From: an uncultured Clostridia bacterium
GTDB lineage: Bacteria; Bacillota; Clostridia; Oscillospirales; Acutalibacteraceae
Assembly: GCA_944380765.1 (NCBI GenBank)
Contig: CALWIO010000001.1
Span: forward strand, 152,077 to 216,076
DNA length: 64,000 nt
Direction of reading: 5' to 3'
In this document: piece by piece, positions 17,706 to 27,375 of the stretch
Layout: each line of letters begins with the position of its first letter
Position numbering within the stretch: the stretch's first letter is position 1
Notes under the pieces: generated by a model
Seen by the model: only the letters and a program-made list of their open reading frames with translations
Database searches by the model: none
Told to the model about the DNA's origin: nothing
Program-made: the position numbers and the translations under genes

Positions 17706-18529
17706 ATTACAACACCTCCGTCATCGTCGCTGTCGGTAAAGTAATTGAGTACGCCAAGGCATATAAGAATCATCACCATAAGCACAAGCGAAAGAGCCGC
17801 GCCGAGATTGTAGTTATACGCCGACTGGAACTGCGCCTCAATAACATCACCGATTAAAGTTATCTGCCCTCCGCCGAGTTTTTGGGTAATATAAAAGGTG
17901 CTGACCGACGGCACAAACACCATTGTTATGCCGCTGGCTATACCCGGAACGGAAAGCGGAATTATGACCCTGCGCAGGCAGTGCAGCTTGCTGCTGCCCA
18001 AATCCTGAGCCGCCTCCACAAGCGAATTGTCCATTTTAGCCATTACCGTGTAAATGGGCAGAATCATATACGGCAGATAATTGTAAACCATTCCGAGGAT
18101 TACCGCCGCGCCTGTATTGAGCATGTGGAAGGGTCCTAACCCCACAAGCCCGAAAATGCGGTTGAGCACTCCCGATTCGCCGAGAATGGTAAGCCACGAA
18201 TAAGTCCTTATAAGGAAGCTCATCCACATAGGCAGCATTACGAGCATTACCGACATTCTCTGAAAGGAAACGCCGCTCTGCGCTAAAAAATAGGCGAAGG
18301 GATAAGCTATAATAAGGCAGATAACCGTGGCGACCGCGCCGTAGCTTATGGACAGCATAAAGGTGGAGGCGTAATCGCCTATCTGCATTATATTGTCAAA
18401 GGTAGGATTGCCTGCCGAATCGGTAAAGGCATAGTAAATTACCATTATCATCGGCGCTATTATAAACAGAGCCGACCAGAGAAGATAGGGCGCGTTTATG
18501 ATTTTCTGCAACAAGGTGGTCTTTTTCAT
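17702..18529 (-). CDS. potB: Polyamine ABC transporter permease PotB
   Basis: A 275-residue permease with about six membrane segments. The EAA loop reads VEAAQDLGSSKLHCLRRVII and is followed by PLSVPGIASG. The FYITQKLGGGQ segment is typical of PotB. It starts 13 bases after potA and overlaps potC by four bases. It forms the heterodimeric pore with PotC. Confidence 0.93.
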   Translation of the reverse strand: MKKTTLLQKIINAPYLLWSALFIIAPMIMVIYYAFTDSAGNPTFDNIMQIGDYASTFMLSISYGAVATVICLIIAYPFAYFLAQSGVSFQRMSVMLVMLPMWMSFLIRTYSWLTILGESGVLNRIFGLVGLGPFHMLNTGAAVILGMVYNYLPYMILPIYTVMAKMDNSLVEAAQDLGSSKLHCLRRVIIPLSVPGIASGITMVFVPSVSTFYITQKLGGGQITLIGDVIEAQFQSAYNYNLGAALSLVLMVMILICLGVLNYFTDSDDDGGVVI

Positions 18530-18542
18530 GCCGCGCGCCCCC

Positions 18543-19652
18543 TTATGTTTCGGAAAGCTCGTCGAACTCGTCGCTGAAAGAGCTGTAATCGCCGTAGAGT
18601 CCCGAATATTCCGACTTTTTCATTATATGCATTTCATCGGGTTTTATGGAAATTCCTATCACATCGCCGACTTCGCTTTTCTGCGTTGTCTGAATCATCC
18701 ACTTGAAGCCGTCAATATCCACGATAATCTCATAATGAACGCCCTTAAAGGTGACAGAGGTCACTTCTCCCTTTAACATTCCCATGTCGGGAGCGACGAC
18801 ATCAATATCCTCGGGGCGGATAACCACATCGACAGGCTCATCTTTTTTAAAGCCCTTGTCAACGCACTTGAAGCTGATTGAGGAAAACTCAACTGAGAAA
18901 TCCTCGTGCATTATTCCGTCAAGGATATTGCTCTCGCCTATAAAATCCGCCACAAAGGCGTTTTTAGGCTCGTTGTAAACATCAAGCGGAGTGCCTATCT
19001 GCTGGATTTCGCCGTTGTTCATTACAACAACGGTATCCGACATTGAAAGAGCCTCCTCCTGGTCGTGAGTTACATATATAAAAGTAATTCCCAGTTTCTG
19101 CTGAATGTTTTTAAGCTCTACCTGCATATCTTTTCTGAGTTTCAGGTCAAGGGCGCCCAGAGGTTCGTCAAGAAGCACAACTCTCGGCTCCACAGCCAGA
19201 GCGCGCGCGATAGCGACTCTCTGCTGCTGACCGCCCGAAAGGGAGTCGATTTTTCTTGAACCGAAGCCGCTTAAATTTACAAGCGCCAGCATTTCCTTTA
19301 CTTTCTGCTGAATATCCTTCTCCTTCATCTTTTTAAGGCGAAGTCCGAAAGCTATGTTTTCATAAACATTCAGATGAGGAAAAAGCGCATAACGCTGAAA
19401 AATGGTGTTAACCTGACGCTTATACGCAGGAACACCATTGATATTTTTACCCTCAAAAATAACATCGCCGCTGTCCTGCTGCAAAAAGCCCGCTATTATC
19501 CGCAGGGTAGTTGTTTTACCGCAGCCCGACGGCCCGAGTAAGGTTATAAACTCGCCGTCGCGTATATACAGGTTGATGTTGTTGAGAATTTTCTGATTAT
19601 CAAAGCTTACGCTGATGTTTTTAAGGTCGATGATAACAGGATTGTTTTTCAA
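18543..19652 (-). CDS. potA: Polyamine ABC transporter ATP-binding protein PotA
   Basis: 369 residues. The nucleotide-binding domain has Walker [11 protein letters not shown] near residue 40, the Q-loop, signature [15 protein letters not shown], Walker [13 protein letters not shown] and a switch histidine in VTHDQEEAL. The last 120 residues are a TOBE-type regulatory domain. The start is a TTG with GGAG eight bases upstream; an ATG between them is out of frame and reaches a stop after three codons. It is the first gene of potABCD. The predicted leader contains two potential small hairpins (AAGCC/GGCTT and CCAAC/GTTGG), which could allow post-transcriptional control. Confidence 0.94.
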   Translation of the reverse strand: MKNNPVIIDLKNISVSFDNQKILNNINLYIRDGEFITLLGPSGCGKTTTLRIIAGFLQQDSGDVIFEGKNINGVPAYKRQVNTIFQRYALFPHLNVYENIAFGLRLKKMKEKDIQQKVKEMLALVNLSGFGSRKIDSLSGGQQQRVAIARALAVEPRVVLLDEPLGALDLKLRKDMQVELKNIQQKLGITFIYVTHDQEEALSMSDTVVVMNNGEIQQIGTPLDVYNEPKNAFVADFIGESNILDGIMHEDFSVEFSSISFKCVDKGFKKDEPVDVVIRPEDIDVVAPDMGMLKGEVTSVTFKGVHYEIIVDIDGFKWMIQTTQKSEVGDVIGISIKPDEMHIMKKSEYSGLYGDYSSFSDEFDELSET

Positions 19653-19725
19653 TTATGCATCTCCATTCCAACCGATAGGTATAGTTGGGCTAAGCCTTTT
19701 GGCTTTCCCTATTTGGTATGAGTTA

Positions 19726-19754
19726 AATATAATCGCATTTTAACAAAAAGTCAA
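19726..19754 (-). promoter_or_regulatory. Sigma-A promoter of potABCD
   Basis: TTGACT and TATATT with a 17-base spacer on the minus strand, leaving a leader of about 65 bases before the TTG start. Confidence 0.65.
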
Positions 19755-19772
19755 CATTTTTTTACTAAATTT

Positions 19773-20558
19773 TCAGCGGCTTTCCGCTGTTATTTCGCAG
19801 AGCTTTGACGGGCTGCGGGTAGTTATGTTGTCAGGCGAGGCGCTGAGGGCTTTATACATATCGAGTTCACCGTCAACAGTCCATACGGAAACTTTAAGCC
19901 CGTTTTCGTGAAACGCCTTTACAAGCTCAGCAGTCAAGCCCTTATAATTCATATTTATTCCTTCCGCTCCCGCGTTTTTCGTCTTTGCAACAAGAGTGTC
20001 AAGATACCCGCTGTCGGCGGCAAGAGAGGCGTCAACTTCCAGATTGAGATAGTAATTTATTCCCTGCGCTTTTGATTTTACATCGCCGAGATAATCCTCG
20101 CTTACGCCCGTAAAGAAAATCCTTTCCTCTACGCCGTACTCCTCGGCGAGCGGCAGAACTTTTTCAAGCGCCTTTGTTGACTTTATATCCACATTGGCGG
20201 CAACCGAATCATATTCGGCAAGGCAGGCGAAAGCCTCGCCGAGAGTCACCTCGCCGCCTTTCGGCTCGTTGTGCGAGAGAACAGGCTCGCCGTTTTCGGT
20301 AAAATTAAGGTCGAACTCGACAATATCCGCCCCGCACTCAATTCCCTTTCTTACAGCGTCAAGGGAATTTTCAGCCGTTTTTTCACAGCCGGTATGCGCC
20401 GTCACCGTGAAATCCGCCGGCAGGACAAAGCCCGCCTCTTTATAATCGCCGAGCTGTTTTACGCGGTACGCGTAAACCGAGCCGACCGCAGCCGCCGCCA
20501 CTGCCGCCGCGGCAGTCAGGGAAGCTATAAGAGCTATCGCCGTTTTTTTCTTGTTCAT
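19773..20558 (-). CDS. Membrane-anchored glycerophosphodiester phosphodiesterase
   Basis: 261 residues from the ATG at 20558, which follows a GGAGG site; a longer frame to 20645 would overlap the YbaK gene. A single N-terminal helix (residues about 6-30) anchors a GDPD TIM barrel with AHTGCEKTAENS (H55 as the catalytic acid/base), EFDLNFTENGEPVLSHN and VWTVDGE. GDPDs hydrolyse glycerophosphodiesters to glycerol-3-phosphate and an alcohol. The extracellular orientation suggests scavenging or lipid/teichoic acid turnover. The usual HRG motif is HTG here. It lies 16 bases after the YbaK gene. Confidence 0.88.
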   Translation of the reverse strand: MNKKKTAIALIASLTAAAAVAAAAVGSVYAYRVKQLGDYKEAGFVLPADFTVTAHTGCEKTAENSLDAVRKGIECGADIVEFDLNFTENGEPVLSHNEPKGGEVTLGEAFACLAEYDSVAANVDIKSTKALEKVLPLAEEYGVEERIFFTGVSEDYLGDVKSKAQGINYYLNLEVDASLAADSGYLDTLVAKTKNAGAEGINMNYKGLTAELVKAFHENGLKVSVWTVDGELDMYKALSASPDNITTRSPSKLCEITAESR

Positions 20559-20574
20559 ACCCGACGCCTCCGGT

Positions 20575-21051
20575 TCAGTTTGTTTCAACAGGCTTTGAAA
20601 CATCAATCCACTCTTTAAATCCCGAATATTTTTCCAGCTCCTCAATCGTCAGCTCAATGGCGCTGTTGGAGCTTCCGCAGGCGGGAAAGACCGTTTGAAA
20701 GCGCTTTAAGGACTCGTCAAGATAAACGCTGACGCCCTCCTTTACGGCGAAAGGACAAACGCCGCCTATTTTGTGGCCGACAAGCTCTTCAAGCTCCCCG
20801 GGACTCATCATTTTCGCCTTGGTATGGAAAAAAGCCTTGTATTTCGGATTGTCGATTTTTACATCGCCCGCCGTTAAAATCAGCACCGGACCGCCATTCA
20901 CGATAAAAGAAAGGGTTTTGCAGATTCTTGCGTTCTGAGTACCGAGAGCTCGCGCGGCAAGCTCGACCGTTGCGCTTGAAACAGGAAATTCAAGCACTCT
21001 GTTTTCAATTCCGTACTGTTTAAAATATTCCTTTACGGCTTCAACCGACAT
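20575..21051 (-). CDS. YbaK/EbsC-type aminoacyl-tRNA deacylase
   Basis: The 158-residue protein is a single YbaK/ProX editing domain. The KTLSFIVNGGPVLILTAGD core, the ELVGHKIGGVCPFAV motif and the closing ACGSSNSAIELT segment are typical. Family members hydrolyse mischarged Cys-tRNAPro or Ala-tRNAPro in the cytoplasm. Length and motif order are normal. It appears to share a transcript with the downstream GDPD gene but has no evident functional link to it. Confidence 0.88.
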   Translation of the reverse strand: MSVEAVKEYFKQYGIENRVLEFPVSSATVELAARALGTQNARICKTLSFIVNGGPVLILTAGDVKIDNPKYKAFFHTKAKMMSPGELEELVGHKIGGVCPFAVKEGVSVYLDESLKRFQTVFPACGSSNSAIELTIEELEKYSGFKEWIDVSKPVETN

Positions 21052-21072
21052 TTTAACACCCCTTATTTTGCA

Positions 21073-21108
21073 GTTCGCCCTTTCACAAAAGCGTGTGAAA
21101 GAGCGAAC
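21073..21108. other. Long hairpin between iolG and the YbaK gene
   Basis: GTTCGCCCTTTCAC pairs with GTGAAAGAGCGAAC (13 of 14 positions) around an 8-base loop. Neither strand has a good U-tract after it. It could still end the iol transcript or act as a processing/stabilising stem. Confidence 0.5.
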
Positions 21109-21125
21109 CTGATTATTTATTAAGA

Positions 21126-22139
21126 TTACTCGATTTCCGAAAGCTTTACGGGACGGTGCTCGGCTACGCTCTTTTTGGCGGCGAGTCCGATTTTAACCGA
21201 CTGCATTCCGGCGTGGATTCCCACGGGAACCTCCGTATTGTTTTCACAGGCGTTTACAAACTGACGCATTTCCTCGGAGAACGAGCCCATATAGCGTTCA
21301 AGGAAGAAGAACAGGGGCTTTTCGCCGGTTACGCCGTTCTCATCGGCTATTACCGCTGAGGAAAGAGTATCGTTTGAGGTTGCCACCATACCCTTTGAGC
21401 CGAAAAGCTCGGCGCGCTGGTCATAGCCGTAAGCCGCGCGGCGGGAGTTGTCGATAACCGCCAAAGCGCCGTTAGCCATTTTCATGGTGATAATCGCCGT
21501 ATCCACATCGCCCTGCTCGCCGATAGCTGGGTCAACCAAAACCGCTGAGTTTACATAGAGCTCCTCAACATCGCTGTCGGTAAGGAAGCACGCCATATCG
21601 AAATCGTGAATGGTCATATCAAGGAATATTCCTCCGGAAACCTTGATATAAGCGGGATTGGGGGGCTCGGGGTCGCGCGAGGTAATTTTGAGAATGTGCG
21701 CGTCGCCGATTCTGCCCTCGTCATACGCTTTGCGGATTGCCGCGAAGTTATGGTCAAAGCGGCGGTTAAAGCCCACCTGGAATTTTATTTCGGGGTGTTC
21801 TTTCAAGGCGTCGGCGACAGCCTGAATTTTAGCTGTTGTATGGTCAACGGGCTTTTCGCAGAAAACATGCTTGCCGGCGTTGATAGCCTCGACGGAAATA
21901 TCGGCGTGAGTGTCCGTTGAAGAGCAGACAAGCACCGCGTCAATATCCTTATCCTCAATAATTTTTTTATAGTCGGTATAAATCTTTTTAACGCCGAAGC
22001 TCTCGACAAACGCTTTTGTTTCATCGTTCATAAAGGGGTCCGCGACGGCGGTTACCTCAGCGTTTTTAACATGGTATGAAATTGATTCAAGATGAACCTT
22101 ACCTATGCGGCCTGCGCCGATGATACCTATTTTTAACAT
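21126..22139 (-). CDS. iolG: Inositol 2-dehydrogenase
   Basis: A 337-residue Gfo/Idh/MocA oxidoreductase that oxidises myo-inositol to scyllo-inosose with NAD+, the first catabolic step. The Rossmann motif GIIGAGRIGKVH opens the protein, CEKPVDH holds the catalytic lysine, and GGIFLDMTIHDFDMA holds the aspartate/histidine pair. Assignment to IolG rather than another sugar dehydrogenase rests on its place as last gene of an iolJCBDEAG operon, 27 bases after iolA. Confidence 0.92.
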   Translation of the reverse strand: MLKIGIIGAGRIGKVHLESISYHVKNAEVTAVADPFMNDETKAFVESFGVKKIYTDYKKIIEDKDIDAVLVCSSTDTHADISVEAINAGKHVFCEKPVDHTTAKIQAVADALKEHPEIKFQVGFNRRFDHNFAAIRKAYDEGRIGDAHILKITSRDPEPPNPAYIKVSGGIFLDMTIHDFDMACFLTDSDVEELYVNSAVLVDPAIGEQGDVDTAIITMKMANGALAVIDNSRRAAYGYDQRAELFGSKGMVATSNDTLSSAVIADENGVTGEKPLFFFLERYMGSFSEEMRQFVNACENNTEVPVGIHAGMQSVKIGLAAKKSVAEHRPVKLSEIE

Positions 22140-22166
22140 AATTTTCCTCCGTATAAAAACCTGTGA

Positions 22167-23675
22167 TTATATTGTTCCGTCCCAGGTGGAAACCTCGGTG
22201 GCGGTTTTTTCCTCTTCGTCAAACCAGTGCGTTGTTACCGCCTTGCTCTCGGTAAAGAAGCGGTACGCGTCCTTGCCCAGGCAGTGAAGGTCGCCGAAGA
22301 AGGACTGCTTGTGTCCCGAAAACGGGAAGAAGCCTACGGGAACGGGTATTCCCACATTGATGCCGACCTGTCCGCCGTCGGTATAGCGCGCGAACTGACG
22401 GGCGAAATATCCGCTCTGGGTATAGATTACGGAGCCGTTGGCATAGGGGCTGTCGTTCATTATTTTGAGTCCCTCTTCAAAATCCTTGCAGCGCTTAACG
22501 CAAAGCACGGGGCCGAACACCTCGTCGCGGCCGATTGTCATATCCTCGGTCACCTTATCAAAAATTGTGGGGCCTACGAAATATCCGTTCTCATAGCCCT
22601 CAACGGTGCAGTTTCTGCCGTCAAGCACAAGCTCGGCGCCCTCGGCAACGCCCTTGTCGATGTCGGCAAGGACTTCCTTATAGTGCTTTTCATAAGTAAT
22701 CGGCCCGAGTTTTGAGGTTTTGTCCCATGAAGGGCCTACTTTTATTTTTTCGGCCTGCTTTTTAAGCTCGGCTACGAATTTGTCGGCAATAGCCTCCTCA
22801 ACTACGCAGCAGGAAAGAGCCATGCAGCGCTGACCCGCGCAGCCGTAAGCCGAGTTGATTACGCCGGCTACCGTTCTTTCAAGAGCGCAGTCAGCCATTA
22901 CAAGAGCGTGGTTCTTTGCCTGGCAGAGAGCCTGGCAGCGTTTTCCGGCAGCGGCGGCGCGCTGATAAATTTTAAGTCCTACGGGAGTTGAGCCTACAAA
23001 GGTAATTCCCTTAACATCGGGGTGGTCAAGAATAGTATTGATTTCGTTTCTTGAACAGGTTACCACATTTATAACTCCGTCGGGCACGCCGGCTTCCTTA
23101 TAGATTTTCGCGAAAAGCATAGCCGTTTTGGGCGTGAGCGAAGCGGCTTTGAGCACCATGGTATTGCCGGTGGCTATGCAGGTGGGCGCCATCCAGCCGA
23201 AAGGTATCATAGCCGGGAAGTTTACGGGCACAATACCGGCGAAAACGCCGATAGGCTCGCGGTATTTAACCGTATCATAGCCGGTTGAGGCGTCCATAAG
23301 ACTTTCGCCCATCATAAGCGAGGGAACCTGCGTGGCAAGCTCAGTGCCCTCTTTGGCTTTGAGCACATCGCCCTCGGCTTCGCCCCAGACCTTGCCGTTT
23401 TCCTTGGCAACGCTCATGGTAAGCTCTTCCATATTCTCAATTATCAAATCGCGGATTTTGTAAAGTATCTGCGCGCGCTTGATTGCGGGAATCGCTCTCC
23501 AACCGGGGAACGCCGCCTTGGCCGCCTCGATTGCTTCAAGCACCTCTTCGTTTGTGCAGCAGGGCGCCTGACCGGTGATTTCTCCCGTGCTGGGGTTATG
23601 CAGGTCATACCACACATCGGTTTTTGACTCCCTGAACTCGCCGTTCACAAAGTATTTAAGTTTTTCAACTGCCAT
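22167..23675 (-). CDS. iolA: Methylmalonate/malonate-semialdehyde dehydrogenase (CoA-acylating)
   Basis: A 502-residue aldehyde dehydrogenase that converts malonate semialdehyde to acetyl-CoA and CO2, the last step of inositol breakdown. Landmarks are FAGIVPVNFPAMIP, FVGSTPVG, GCAGQRCMALS with the catalytic cysteine near residue 283, and the closing GFFPFSGHKQSFFGDLH, typical of the acylating subfamily. Its placement in the iol operon supports the name. Length is normal. Confidence 0.94.
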   Translation of the reverse strand: MAVEKLKYFVNGEFRESKTDVWYDLHNPSTGEITGQAPCCTNEEVLEAIEAAKAAFPGWRAIPAIKRAQILYKIRDLIIENMEELTMSVAKENGKVWGEAEGDVLKAKEGTELATQVPSLMMGESLMDASTGYDTVKYREPIGVFAGIVPVNFPAMIPFGWMAPTCIATGNTMVLKAASLTPKTAMLFAKIYKEAGVPDGVINVVTCSRNEINTILDHPDVKGITFVGSTPVGLKIYQRAAAAGKRCQALCQAKNHALVMADCALERTVAGVINSAYGCAGQRCMALSCCVVEEAIADKFVAELKKQAEKIKVGPSWDKTSKLGPITYEKHYKEVLADIDKGVAEGAELVLDGRNCTVEGYENGYFVGPTIFDKVTEDMTIGRDEVFGPVLCVKRCKDFEEGLKIMNDSPYANGSVIYTQSGYFARQFARYTDGGQVGINVGIPVPVGFFPFSGHKQSFFGDLHCLGKDAYRFFTESKAVTTHWFDEEEKTATEVSTWDGTI

Positions 23676-23728
23676 TTTGCTGACTCCTTTTTTAGGTTTA
23701 TTGTAAAGTTAATGTGCTTTACACATTA

Positions 23729-24622
23729 TTAAAGTCCTGATACCTCTTTTATGTATTTGCGCGCCTTTATGGCATATTCGAGAGGATTTGCCTTGGCGGG
23801 GTCCTGCTCCGCCTCAACCAGCACATATCCCTCGTATCCCGACTTTTCAAGCTCGTCAAAAATCGGCTTGAAATCAATGCAGCCGTCGCCGGGTACTGTA
23901 AAGGCTCCCGCCCTTACACCTTGCAGGAAGCTCATTTTTTCTTCCCTGACCCTTTTAACGATTTCGGGGCGGATATCCTTTAAATGGACATGCTTGATTC
24001 TGCCCGCGTACTTTTTGAGCACAGCCATATAGTCCTCTCCGCAGTAGGCAAGGTGGCCGCTGTCAAACAGAAGCGAGAAAAGCTCCGGGTCGGTATTCTC
24101 CATCATTCTGTCAATCTCGGCGGCAGTCTGGACAACCGTGCCCATGTGGTGGTGGAAGCAAAGGGAAATGCCCATATCCTTGGCGACTTTGCCCAGCTTA
24201 TTAAGTCCTGTGCAGAGTTTTTCCCACTCCTCGTCATTCATCACATACTTATCGTCAAAAATGGATTTGTCAGTACCCTGAATCGAGTGTCCCTGCTCGG
24301 AAACGCCTACGACTTTCGCGCCCATCTCCTTTAAGAAGGTGATATGCTCAATAAAGCCTTTTTCTGTTTCCTCATAGGGTTTTGTTGTCAAAAATGTTGA
24401 GAACCATGCGTTGCAAATCTGCATTCCGCGAAGTTCAAGCGCTTTTTTGAGCACCTTTGTATCACGGGGGTACTTATTGCCTACCTCGCAGCCGGTAAAT
24501 CCGGCGAGCGCCATTTCGGAAACGCACTGCTCAAAGGTGTTTTCCGCGCCCAGGTCGGGCATATCGTCATTTGTCCACGCAATGGGAGCTATACCGAGTT
24601 TTACTTTGTTTTTGTCGAGCAT
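23729..24622 (-). CDS. iolE: Inosose dehydratase
   Basis: A 297-residue xylose-isomerase-like TIM barrel that dehydrates scyllo-inosose to a trihydroxycyclohexanedione. The start [17 protein letters not shown], the [11 protein letters not shown] segment, [11 protein letters not shown] and [10 protein letters not shown] give the metal ligands. The gene starts two bases after the iolD stop codon, so the pair is tightly coupled; IolD uses the IolE product. Confidence 0.94.
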   Translation of the reverse strand: MLDKNKVKLGIAPIAWTNDDMPDLGAENTFEQCVSEMALAGFTGCEVGNKYPRDTKVLKKALELRGMQICNAWFSTFLTTKPYEETEKGFIEHITFLKEMGAKVVGVSEQGHSIQGTDKSIFDDKYVMNDEEWEKLCTGLNKLGKVAKDMGISLCFHHHMGTVVQTAAEIDRMMENTDPELFSLLFDSGHLAYCGEDYMAVLKKYAGRIKHVHLKDIRPEIVKRVREEKMSFLQGVRAGAFTVPGDGCIDFKPIFDELEKSGYEGYVLVEAEQDPAKANPLEYAIKARKYIKEVSGL

Positions 24623-24623
24623 A

Positions 24624-26543
24624 TCAATATCTCCTTGCTTTTAATCTGTTGTTTTCTTTATCCTCGAAGGCCTTGTTGACCTTTTCGTTGGCGGAAACAG
24701 AGGGCACGCCCACATGCCACCAGGCGTCATAGCCGTCGGTCATGGACTTGGGCAGCACCTTGATGTCAATAAGTGTTGAAACATTCTGTTTAAGGCTGTC
24801 GGCAAGGGCAAATCCAAGTTCCTCCATGGTTTTTGCGGTATAGGTCCTGACTCCGTAGCCGGAAGCGCATTTCGCAAAGTCAATCGGGATAAGCGAGCCC
24901 AACAGGTCGCCGTTTTCATCACGGAAACGGAACTCGGTGGCGAGATTGCCTATACCGTTTGACATTTGAAGGTTATTGATACAGCCGAAGCCGCTGTTAT
25001 CAAACAGCAGAACATTGATTTTTTTTTGCTCCTGAACACTGGTGACAAGCTCGGAATGAAGCATAAGGTAGCTTCCGTCGCCGCACATGGCGTAGGACTC
25101 GCACTCGGGTTTAGCGAGTTTCGCGCCGAGCGCTCCCGCGATTTCATAACCCATGCAGGAATAGCCGTATTCCATATTATAGGAATATCTGCTGTCGGAA
25201 GTCCACATTCTTTGCAGGCAGCCGGGAAGGGAGCCAGCCGCGCCCGTACATGTAGCGTCGGCGGGAATCATCTTTCTGATAAGCGCGATTGCCGCCGTCT
25301 GTGTAATTGTGCCGCCGATTTTTTCGACAAATTCGGGAATTGTCTTTTCGTCCCTCGCACAAATGAGCGGCTCAAAGTTTTCGTCATATTTATACGCGGA
25401 AAGGCGTTCCATTTCTTTCGCCCAGCCGTCACGGGCAGCTTTAATCTCATCGGTATATGCCGATTTATAGCCCTTTTCGCGCAGAGCTTTCGCGAGCGCC
25501 TCAATGCCGAGTTTCGCGTCTGCGACCATTTTTACCGCGTCAAGCTTATAGGCGTCAAAGCGCGAGGTATTTACGGTTACCATTTTCACGCTGTCGCTGA
25601 AAAGCGATTTTGAAGCGGTGGTGAAATCGGAAAAACGGGTTCCCACGGCTATTACCGTATCGGCCGCCCTTGCCATAACATTACCGGCGGAATTTCCCGT
25701 TACGCCCAAGCCGCCGAGGTTATACTCGTTTGAGGAAAGGCAGGCGGTTTTTCCGCTCTGGGTTTCGGCAAAGGGTATATTAAACTCGCGGCAGAAGCTT
25801 TCAAGCGCTTCGCCCGCTTCGGAATAGCGCACACCGCCGCCGCAGATAACCAGCGGCTTTTGGCTTTGAAGTATTACCTCAACCGCGTCGGCAAGCTCTT
25901 CCGGGGCTACGGGTTTGCGCACTATTTTATGTACTCTTTTTCGGAAGAAGGAGTCGGGATAGTCATAGCTCTCGCCCTCCACATCCTGACAAAGGCAGAT
26001 TGCCACGGCGCCTGTTTCGGCGGTATCGGTGAGGACTCTCATGGCGTTAATCATCGCCGACATAAGCTGTTCGGGGCGCTGTATTCTGTCCCAGTATCTT
26101 GTGACCGCCTTATAGGCGTCGTTTGTAGTTGTGGTAAGCGAATTAACCTGCTCAAACTGTTGGAGCACCGGGTCGGGCTGACGGGAAGCGAAAGAGTCGG
26201 CAGGGAACAAAAGCAGCGGCACATGGTTTACCGTTGCGGTTGCCGCGGCCGTAATCATATTTGCCGCGCCCGGGCCGATTGATGAAGCGCAGGCGATTAT
26301 TTTGCGCCTGTTGTTCATTTTGGCAAACGCCGTCGCCACATGAGCCATTCCCTGTTCGTTCTTGCCCTGATAAACTTTAAGTGAGCCCTTATCGGAATCA
26401 AGAGCCTCGCCCAGTCCCAGCACTATGCCGTGACCGAAAACCGTAAAAATTCCGTCAACGAATTTTGTTTCTTCGCCGTCAAAGGACACATACTGATTAT
26501 CCAGAAATTTAACCAGAGCCTGAGCCATTGTCATTTTTGCCAT
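24624..26543 (-). CDS. iolD: 3D-trihydroxycyclohexane-1,2-dione hydrolase (ThDP-dependent)
   Basis: 639 residues in the three-domain layout of ThDP enzymes. [13 protein letters not shown] carries the activating glutamate, the middle domain follows, and [13 protein letters not shown] with the later [12 protein letters not shown] is the ThDP/Mg motif. It hydrolyses the IolE product to 5-deoxy-glucuronate by ring opening. Operon position between iolB and iolE confirms the role. Confidence 0.95.
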   Translation of the reverse strand: MAKMTMAQALVKFLDNQYVSFDGEETKFVDGIFTVFGHGIVLGLGEALDSDKGSLKVYQGKNEQGMAHVATAFAKMNNRRKIIACASSIGPGAANMITAAATATVNHVPLLLFPADSFASRQPDPVLQQFEQVNSLTTTTNDAYKAVTRYWDRIQRPEQLMSAMINAMRVLTDTAETGAVAICLCQDVEGESYDYPDSFFRKRVHKIVRKPVAPEELADAVEVILQSQKPLVICGGGVRYSEAGEALESFCREFNIPFAETQSGKTACLSSNEYNLGGLGVTGNSAGNVMARAADTVIAVGTRFSDFTTASKSLFSDSVKMVTVNTSRFDAYKLDAVKMVADAKLGIEALAKALREKGYKSAYTDEIKAARDGWAKEMERLSAYKYDENFEPLICARDEKTIPEFVEKIGGTITQTAAIALIRKMIPADATCTGAAGSLPGCLQRMWTSDSRYSYNMEYGYSCMGYEIAGALGAKLAKPECESYAMCGDGSYLMLHSELVTSVQEQKKINVLLFDNSGFGCINNLQMSNGIGNLATEFRFRDENGDLLGSLIPIDFAKCASGYGVRTYTAKTMEELGFALADSLKQNVSTLIDIKVLPKSMTDGYDAWWHVGVPSVSANEKVNKAFEDKENNRLKARRY

Positions 26544-26557
26544 AATCTCACCTCATA

Positions 26558-27325
26558 TTATAAATCGAGCAGCCATTTATGCTCGGGAGCGTCTATTCTT
26601 GTCTTGCGCCAGGGGTCGCCGGATAAGTGCCTTATCATCCAGACATAGCACATTGAATATCCGGGCGCGGCAACCTGCTGATGGGTGTGCATGGGCGTTA
26701 TGGCGAGCACTCCCTGATTTTCCACCTTGTAAGCCGCGTCGCCGTTGAAGCCTACTCCGAAGCCCTGTTCCTTGTCGAACTCGTAGTAGTAAACCTCGGG
26801 CTGGGGGTGATAGTGAGGGGGATAGCTCGACCAGCAGCCGGGCTTGTGAATAACCTCGCCCAGCACCATATTTGAATAGGGCGCGCTTTCGTAATCGAAC
26901 AGAGTCAGCACCTGACGGTGCGCCGTTCCGTCCCACTGCTCCTTGCCGAATTCCTGCAAAAGCAAATCCGACGCGCCGTACCATTTATAACCGAAATCGT
27001 TGTCGTTATCGGTCTGCTGTATGAGTATTCTGGAATCGCTTTTAGCCGTTACCTTTGCTTTGAGCTTCCTTGAAAAATGCAGGCAGCAGGGTTTATCAAG
27101 GAACTGACTGCGGCGTGAGGCGCATTTTCTGACTGAGTCAAACTCAAACTCCACCTCGCCCGCGATAAGCAGAATTGCCGTTTCGTTGGCAGGGTCGCAG
27201 AACTCGGCGCTTTCGCCGGCGGACATCAGCTTTATTTTTATGTTCATTAACATATCCGCGTTTACCGAGCCCATCTGGCAGAGAATTTTCTCGCCGTTTT
27301 CGTTAAATTCGGGATTTGAATACAT
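26558..27325 (-). CDS. iolB: 5-deoxy-glucuronate isomerase
   Basis: A 255-residue double-cupin (KduI/IolB) enzyme converting 5-deoxy-glucuronate to 5-dehydro-2-deoxygluconate. PGCWSSYPPHYHPQPEVYYY contains the metal-binding histidines of the second cupin, and GVLAITPMHTHQQVAAPGYSMCYVW is the other conserved block. It starts 50 bases after iolC and ends 14 bases before iolD. Length is close to the family norm. Confidence 0.93.
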   Translation of the reverse strand: MYSNPEFNENGEKILCQMGSVNADMLMNIKIKLMSAGESAEFCDPANETAILLIAGEVEFEFDSVRKCASRRSQFLDKPCCLHFSRKLKAKVTAKSDSRILIQQTDNDNDFGYKWYGASDLLLQEFGKEQWDGTAHRQVLTLFDYESAPYSNMVLGEVIHKPGCWSSYPPHYHPQPEVYYYEFDKEQGFGVGFNGDAAYKVENQGVLAITPMHTHQQVAAPGYSMCYVWMIRHLSGDPWRKTRIDAPEHKWLLDL

Positions 27326-27375
27326 TTATATCACTTCTTTATAAAAATTTGAGTATATTCCTTTTTACCGAGAGG

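Noticed and set aside
19773..21051. GDPD and YbaK as part of the iol operon
   Set aside because: A long hairpin separates them from iolG and neither enzyme has a role in inositol catabolism; shared orientation alone is not enough.
24966..25613. Plus-strand frame of 215 codons inside iolD
   Set aside because: Antisense to a complete ThDP enzyme gene with all its motifs.
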